This document shows, piece by piece, positions 58,901-64,000 of a DNA stretch of 64,000 nt. A program made the position numbers and the translations under genes. Under the pieces are notes generated by a model, which worked only from the letters and a program-made list of their open reading frames with translations, was not told where the DNA came from and did not search any database. Position 1 is the first letter of the stretch. Each line of letters starts with the position of its first letter. Source of the DNA: Branchiostoma floridae (taxonomy: Eukaryota > Chordata > Leptocardii > Amphioxiformes > Branchiostomatidae); assembly GCF_000003815.2 (NCBI RefSeq), contig NC_049987.1, positions 4,759,341 through 4,823,340 of the forward strand. Reading direction: 5' to 3'.

Positions 58901-61900
58901 TATCTGTGACAAAGGAAATCCAGTGTTAAACAGTTATCTCCCCCTGGGCTGCGAAAGTTGGCGAAAGACATTCACCTACAAGTGCTTATTTATTGCCAAC
59001 AGGTATCAATTGCTCGTCTAAAATTGCGATTATCTGTAATTAAGAAAGAATCACAATATTGGTAATCTGTCGCGAACTAGACGCCAACTATTTTCGGAAG
59101 GTAAACGCCAACCGTTTCAAAAGTTGGCAAATGTTTTCTAAAAGGAAACTAGTGCGTATATTGTATATTTCTGTCTACTGTCAGACGTTTTCTTGAGTCG
59201 ATTAAGTGCTGATAACCTGTGTGTTAATGGTCGATTGTATACGTAGAGACAAGAGACGTCCACTTACATGCGTGTATTTGGAAAGTACAGTCCTGCCTAT
59301 CCATTGGATATGACTGTAGACTCATGGCGCACTTGATTCGTCCCTCATAACTGGAAAGAAACAAACTGAACATGTTCGACTCGTCACAGGCCTTTTTACA
59401 GAGACCGTGTTGCATTAGATGCATGATAAGGTTTACAGCCTCACTTCCATACATGCATTCTGATACGTTACGTTATTCAACCCGATTGATTTGATTTGCG
59501 GCGAGCATACCATCATATGCATGAGCTCGCCAGTAGTATCATTGGCTGCTAAGGCTCTAGAAAAGAAAATGTATCCTTCATAACATAACATAAAAACCAA
59601 GACAATGCGATCCATTGTGCAGAGTTTCTCTGTCTACCACTATTTTCAAAGGACAAATTCCTCCAGGGAGCCAGTGTGACCTACATTCCACCATTGCATA
59701 CCAGAGATACATCTGGAACAGATTGGGGGGGGGGGGGGCTTGCATACCCAGCATACTAACATTCCTGTGGAAAAATTCCTGTGCAATTCCTAGAATTTTT
59801 GCAGACTGAACGCAATATATACCACTTGACGACTCCCCTGAGGCGTCGTCAAAAAAGACCTGTGCTTTTAAACTTGGGCCGCTGAATCATCCATAAGTGG
59901 GGTATATCATCTAGCCTGGGTACCATCCATTTCTATACAGTCGCTTCTCGCTCTGACATTTATTATACACTATATATATCGCTTCTCGTTTTTCCAGATA
60001 GCAGAAGCGAACATACGAGCGAACTACTATCCGGATGGTACCCAGGCTGGTATATATCTATATATCTTACTGGAACTGTGGTACGTTGGCGGTGTCGCTG
60101 CGTCCAAGTAATTTGACAGAGCACTCAATGAATTTTGTTGATAAAAGATGATTATTCAAAAATAAGATTGTAATTAATGTGTTCTGTTGTCTTGTGCGTT
60201 GTGCATGGTATACCCTTTACGAATTCAAGGGTACACAAATCCAATGCAGCGACGCCGCCAACGTTGCAACGTAAAGCGAGCAATCGCTGAGCTTTAGACT
60301 CTGCAACTTAACAAGTCTTTCTGAACTATGCAAACTATACTACGCTCACTAGTACTGGGTAATTTGTATCACATACTTTTTCTTGTAGGCAATCTTTCCA
60401 TCTGGGAAGATCCATGTAGTGATGGTGTTGTCGTCCATGTCGTCGCCACTGTCGCTCTCACTCAGTACTTCCGTTTCCTGACCAAACCGGATGTCCGGTG
60501 TCCAGAGGTACCTGACGGGAATGGGCGCCATGCCCATGGTCAGTCCGGCCAGCCGGGAGTCCGTCCACTCTAAGGTCATGTCAAATCTCGCTTCAAATTT
60601 CTGATCAAAGAAGATGGCGGTATAACGTGGTTACTGGGGGTAAAGTGACAGTGTGAACATTTGAACCTGACGATAACGTGATGAAACATGTGCGGTGATG
60701 AAACTCCCGTTGTGTGTTTCCTTATCTGAGGTATTCAAAATATAATAGAATCTTTTTTGCAAACTCATATTGAATGGTATATACAATAACAAAGTGGTCA
60801 TTGAGTGAAATAGGAGTCATCAATTACTGATACTTCTAATCTAAAATGAATGTTTTGGGGGTTGATTTCTTTTCTGTAACTTCTCCTTATTTCCATGTAC
60901 ATTACATTTTAAAACATTTTCGAATGGATTCAAACCCCTTTAAAGCAAAAATTAAAGTAGCAAGGGGTTCCACAAGGAACCGTCCTGGGACAGCTACTCA
61001 TCTTCTTGTACAAAAAGACTTAACGTTTCCACTGCAGATCATCTTGATTAAAAGATCTCGAGAGTAATTTTGCCGATGACTGCCTATTACATGTTCTTAT
61101 TAGTCTAAGAGTTGCCTAGTACACATTCAATTTGAACAGATTTAATTTGAACGCTCTCGGTTAAGGAATGATAAAGCAAATACTAGTAGCTTATTCAAAC
61201 ATAGGTAATCCAGAACTATTGTCTGTGATGACTCACCATGGATGTCTCGGACAAGGAACCGATGTCACTGAGACGAACTCCGCATGACACACTTGTCCAT
61301 CGTTCTGCCAGGGACAGGGCAGTAATAAAATATTCTTTGACATATTTTCTTTGTAAGGTAACACCATTAATAAGGATAGCCTAATTATATGTCGCTTATA
61401 GCAGCCCGCCCAGCATAGACATCCGGCCGGCCAGTTACAGCCCTTGACATCAGAGTTTGTGTTGCACAGACTACATGATCACATTGATGTTAATTCGTCT
61501 TCTTTCTAAACAGAAAATAAAAAAAATGAAAAAATATAAACTGTCGCCTAGTACGTATCTTTCTTCTTGCTTTTTTTTGTGACTCTCAAAGTACAAGCTT
61601 GCTTTTATAAGAATCCACTGTATTAAGTTACTCACTGATGTTTCTTGTCCGCCTTTTTAACTAAACGTTCCTACACTGATACAAGTCATGGCTCTCGGCT
61701 CAAAGTCTATGAAAAATTCATTTGACAACCTAGTAATTTAATACATGAGTTTGCACTCACGCTTCTCCATTTCGTCAGCACCTGTAGTATAACAAAACGA
61801 ATAGAATTGTTTGATACTTACCGCCGTCATTTGGTCGGACTGTCTTGCTGTAGTTAGTCGGTAGTCGGTCTCCTTTCCGAAATGCTTGCCATGTCTCCCA

Positions 61901-61925
61901 GTCTGAAAGACTCCCGGAACAGTAC
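55950..61925 (-). CDS. Cys-loop anion channel (glycine/GABA/GluCl-like), 5' partial
   Basis: Exons in transcript order: 61822-61925, (61761-61781 optional), 61237-61304, 60377-60600, 59268-59350, 58754-58903, 58183-58326, 57537-57751, 56820-56936, 55950-56288; all phases agree (about 480 residues). The ectodomain has [22 protein letters not shown] and the Cys-loop [15 protein letters not shown], then [10 protein letters not shown]1 is [21 protein letters not shown]2 is preceded by PAR and reads [15 protein letters not shown], the signature of anion-selective members. M3 follows [11 protein letters not shown], and M4 ends [10 protein letters not shown] near the C-terminus. These mark a ligand-gated chloride channel of the plasma membrane. 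A 48-residue exon (58183-58326) adds six cysteines just before M1. The signal peptide exon was not found up to 64000. Ligand is unknown. Confidence 0.86.
59912..60049. mobile_element. Foldback element, tagcctgggtacc / ggtacccaggct ends
   Basis: Inverted ends tagcctgggtaccatcc and ggatggtacccaggct, with tcgcttct/agaagcga inside. Related in its ends to 12048-12160. Lies in the channel gene. Confidence 0.7.
60940..61110 (+). pseudogene. LINE reverse transcriptase remnant
   Basis: Plus-strand frames give [18 protein letters not shown] at about 60966-61020 and, after a short shift, [13 protein letters not shown] at about 61060-61105, two adjacent RT motifs. Heavily shortened; lies antisense in an intron of the channel gene. 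Confidence 0.65.
61761..61781 (-). CDS. Candidate 21-nt microexon of the channel gene
   Basis: The minus strand has acceptor gttatactacag, 21 coding bases, then donor gtgagt. Phase 1 in and phase 1 out, so inclusion adds seven residues and keeps frame, reading NDGGADEMEKQRWTS instead of NDGERWTS. It lies between the exons at 61822 and 61237. Transcript evidence is required. Confidence 0.45.
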
Positions 61926-62380
61926 CTTAGAAAGGAGAAAATCATTCACACTGATCTAACTGTTTGTCCAATTGGTTTCGGAAACATGAGTCTGAAACCT
62001 CCTGCATGTCCTTGTGTTTACAAACCAACAACAAATGAACGAGTCTACGTCACATTTCCAAACCGGGACCAGGCCGGGCAGCTTAATTTTCGGAAACGAA
62101 AAGTATGATATAAAAGACACCAAACTACACAAGACGTAAGGAGAATAGTCGTCGGCATTATTTGTGTATATTTGTGACGTATACGTTTCTATTTTTTTTT
62201 AATTTTCACAAACAGCCCGACCGGGCCCCTGTTTGGAAGTGTGACGTTAGCCTAACGGACAGATGGTTACGGAGGGATGCCTCTCTCCACCTTTGCGATA
62301 GAAAGCACCAGGGGGTGGGGGTGGGGGGGTGTTAGCATCCTTAGGCTATCAAAATCGGTGTCGGTGCCCCTCTCTATCTG
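61926..62380. other. Region upstream of the first seen channel exon
   Basis: No signal peptide exon recognised on the minus strand. A G-rich run lies near 62310-62330. The LINE begins by about 62380. Confidence 0.4.
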
Positions 62381-63960
62381 TGTATCATCAAATTATCGTT
62401 TCGCAAATCTTTTTACTACCAGGGATATGCTTAGGTCCCAATTGGAGCAAGGCGCCTTCACAGTAGAGCCTACAGTCTCTTCCCACTCCAGCTCCCCTCC
62501 AACTCCGATGACCTCTGCAGCATTGGCCAAGTTAAAGCCATCTTAAGAAGTCTGAACACAAGGAAATCAGGTGGCCCTGACGGCATTCCAAACTGGGTTC
62601 TCAGTGTGTACCATCAAGACCTAGCTCCAGTCGTGACTCACCTGATAAACTCCTCTTACAACTCCGGATACATGCCTTCCGTGTGGAAAATGGCGAATGT
62701 TTGCCCCATACCAAAAACGTCTGTTCCTGCAAGCAAGAAGGATTGGCGGCCTATCTCCCTTATCTCGACCCTCGGAAAGGTACAAGAAAGGCTTGTGCTG
62801 AACAGATTTCTACCGATTATGAAGCCCTGGATACGGGATCAGTATGCCTACATGCCAAAAGCTTCGACCACTGTCGCTCTTCTGAAAGTGTACCAGTCCT
62901 GGTTGCAAAGTTTAGACGCCAAGAAGACATCAATGGTCCGTGTGCTCCTGGCTGATATGTCAAAGGCTTTTGACAGAGTCGACCACGGAATACTGCTACA
63001 ACATCTGGATGCCCGTGGTACGCCCCCTAGGATGCTTGCTTGGATCTCCAGCTATCTATCCGGCAGGACCCAACGCGTGGTCGCCAACAACCAATACAGC
63101 AGTTGGCGCGTTGTCACCTCTGGGGTCCCCCAAGGTGGGGTGCTATCCCCTTACCTATTTCTTGTGTACATGTCTACAAGAACCACCAAGTATGAGACCA
63201 CCGATAACACCGGCTACGCTGATGATATAGGTCTGTCTCGCACCATCCCCTGTGATGCTGTCGAGACTGATGATACCATGCAACAAGAAGCCTCACAACT
63301 GGACTCCTGGGCAGCGGACAAAAACATGATCATGAATGGGGACAAATCCTACGAACTCAGACTGTGCCTCTCCAAACACCCTCCCGAGCCCCCTCCCCTT
63401 ACTCTTGGGGGGAAAGTAGTGCCAGTGGTTGACTATGCGACTTACCTGGGTTTTAAGGTACATTCCAACCTCAGATGGGACAGCCATATCACACATGTGA
63501 CAACGAAGGGCTCCAAACGACTACACTTTCTCCGCTTACTGGCCAAGGGCGGCATGCCTCCTGAAGACCTGTTAACCGTCTACACTACTCTGGTGAGGCC
63601 AGTGTTGGAATATGCCCACGTTGTCTTCGTTGGATGCACTGAGTCTCAAAGGAACACTCTCGAACGCCTACAGAAACGAGCTCTGCGTATCATCTACGGA
63701 CACAGCAGCAATCCAGCGTCGTTAGCTCCCTTGCCCACCCTGCAGTCCAGACGAGAAAACGCTGCAAGATCGCTATACACGCAGATGCTGGCCAGTGACC
63801 ATCCTTTGCACTTTATGGTCCCTGACGACAGGGAGGTTGCGACAGGACGAACATTGCGTAACTCCAGTCACCGAACACTACCTAAATGCAGGACCGAAAG
63901 ACTCAAACGATCATTCTTGTACCGAGCCACAGTGCTCCACAACAACTCGTTTTAATCTAA
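62380..63960 (+). mobile_element. LINE reverse transcriptase, intact YADD, one frameshift upstream
   Basis: Non-LTR retrotransposon RT. FANLFTTRD at about 62400 lies in one frame; a shift near 62500 leads to SLNTRKSGGPDGIPNWVL and a continuous frame 62606-63955. Motifs in order: KKDWRPISLISTLGKVQERL, VLLADMSKAFDRVDHGIL, SGVPQGGVLSPYLFLVYM, NTGYADDIGLS, YLGFKVHSNLRWDSHI, TLVRPVLEYAHVVF, LQKRALRIIYG. The catalytic YADD and GVPQG boxes are intact. The endonuclease domain is missing or decayed, so it is probably not autonomous. It differs clearly from the LINE at 42900 (FVDD). It stands opposite in strand to the channel gene, upstream of its first seen exon. Confidence 0.85.
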
Positions 63961-64000
63961 TCCTACAGACAGTTTGAAATGTTCACAAAGTGCAATTTCT

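Noticed and set aside
59728-59738. Run of G residues as a regulatory quadruplex
   Set aside because: A simple homopolymer in an intron, equally likely a slippage product or sequencing error.
60940-61110. GVPQGTVLG fragment as part of a host gene
   Set aside because: The motif is diagnostic of LINE reverse transcriptase, and the frame breaks before the FADD box.

Overview
This is eukaryotic genomic DNA from an animal. The genes have many exons with GT-AG introns of about 0.1-6 kb, and tRNA-derived SINEs, LINE fragments and many foldback elements crowd the introns. Protein sequences are close to chordate orthologues, and the repeat types and compact introns suggest a cephalochordate (amphioxus, Branchiostoma). 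That species call is inference. A run of 100 N at 27660-27759 shows this is a draft scaffold.

Layout. (1) 41-2930 (+): the 3' seven exons of a membrane protein with the order TM, ZU5, UPA-like, Death (UNC5/UNC5CL-type); its 5' end lies outside the window. (2) 2931-5570: intergenic, with a seven-copy ~117-bp CCAAT-rich tandem repeat. (3) 5571-22824 (-): complete SEC63, 21 exons, 744 residues. (4) 23694-26472 (-) and 29147-31375 (+): two OTU-type cysteine protease paralogues, head to head, each with two exons and an N-myristoylation-type start (MGCTNTK). They lie on arms of an inverted duplication that also keeps intron, promoter and 3'-flank similarity. The centre holds a near-perfect palindrome, the assembly gap and a dead LINE piece. 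A third, orphan copy of exon 1 lies at 33515-33588 (-). (5) 32790-53760 (+): complete EIF2B5 (eIF2B epsilon), 17 exons, 686 residues. Its 6-kb intron 4 hosts an antisense four-exon gene (37042-40223, -) encoding a death effector domain, a region resembling the TRADD N-terminal domain, and a basic coiled coil. (6) 54082-54660: an internally deleted mariner-type transposon with TA duplications. (7) 55950-61925 (-): a Cys-loop anion channel (glycine/GABA/GluCl-like), 5' partial, with a six-cysteine insertion before M1 and a candidate 21-nt microexon. (8) 62380-63955 (+): a LINE reverse transcriptase running to the window edge.

How the genes relate. SEC63 (ER translocation) and EIF2B5 (translation initiation) are housekeeping genes. 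Between and inside them sit a Death-domain receptor tail, a DED/TRADD-N-like adaptor candidate and OTU deubiquitinase candidates. All three are parts used in death-receptor and NF-kB type signalling elsewhere. Whether this proximity is functional is unknown.

The most unusual structural signal is that three intronic tandem arrays start at, and are built from, the 3' edge of the preceding exon plus its splice donor: SEC63 exon 6, EIF2B5 exon 12 and EIF2B5 exon 14. In the last case a duplicated donor would give an in-frame 62-codon extension. Exon boundaries here were set by eye from splice consensus, reading phase and recalled family sequence; no alignment or transcript data were available.
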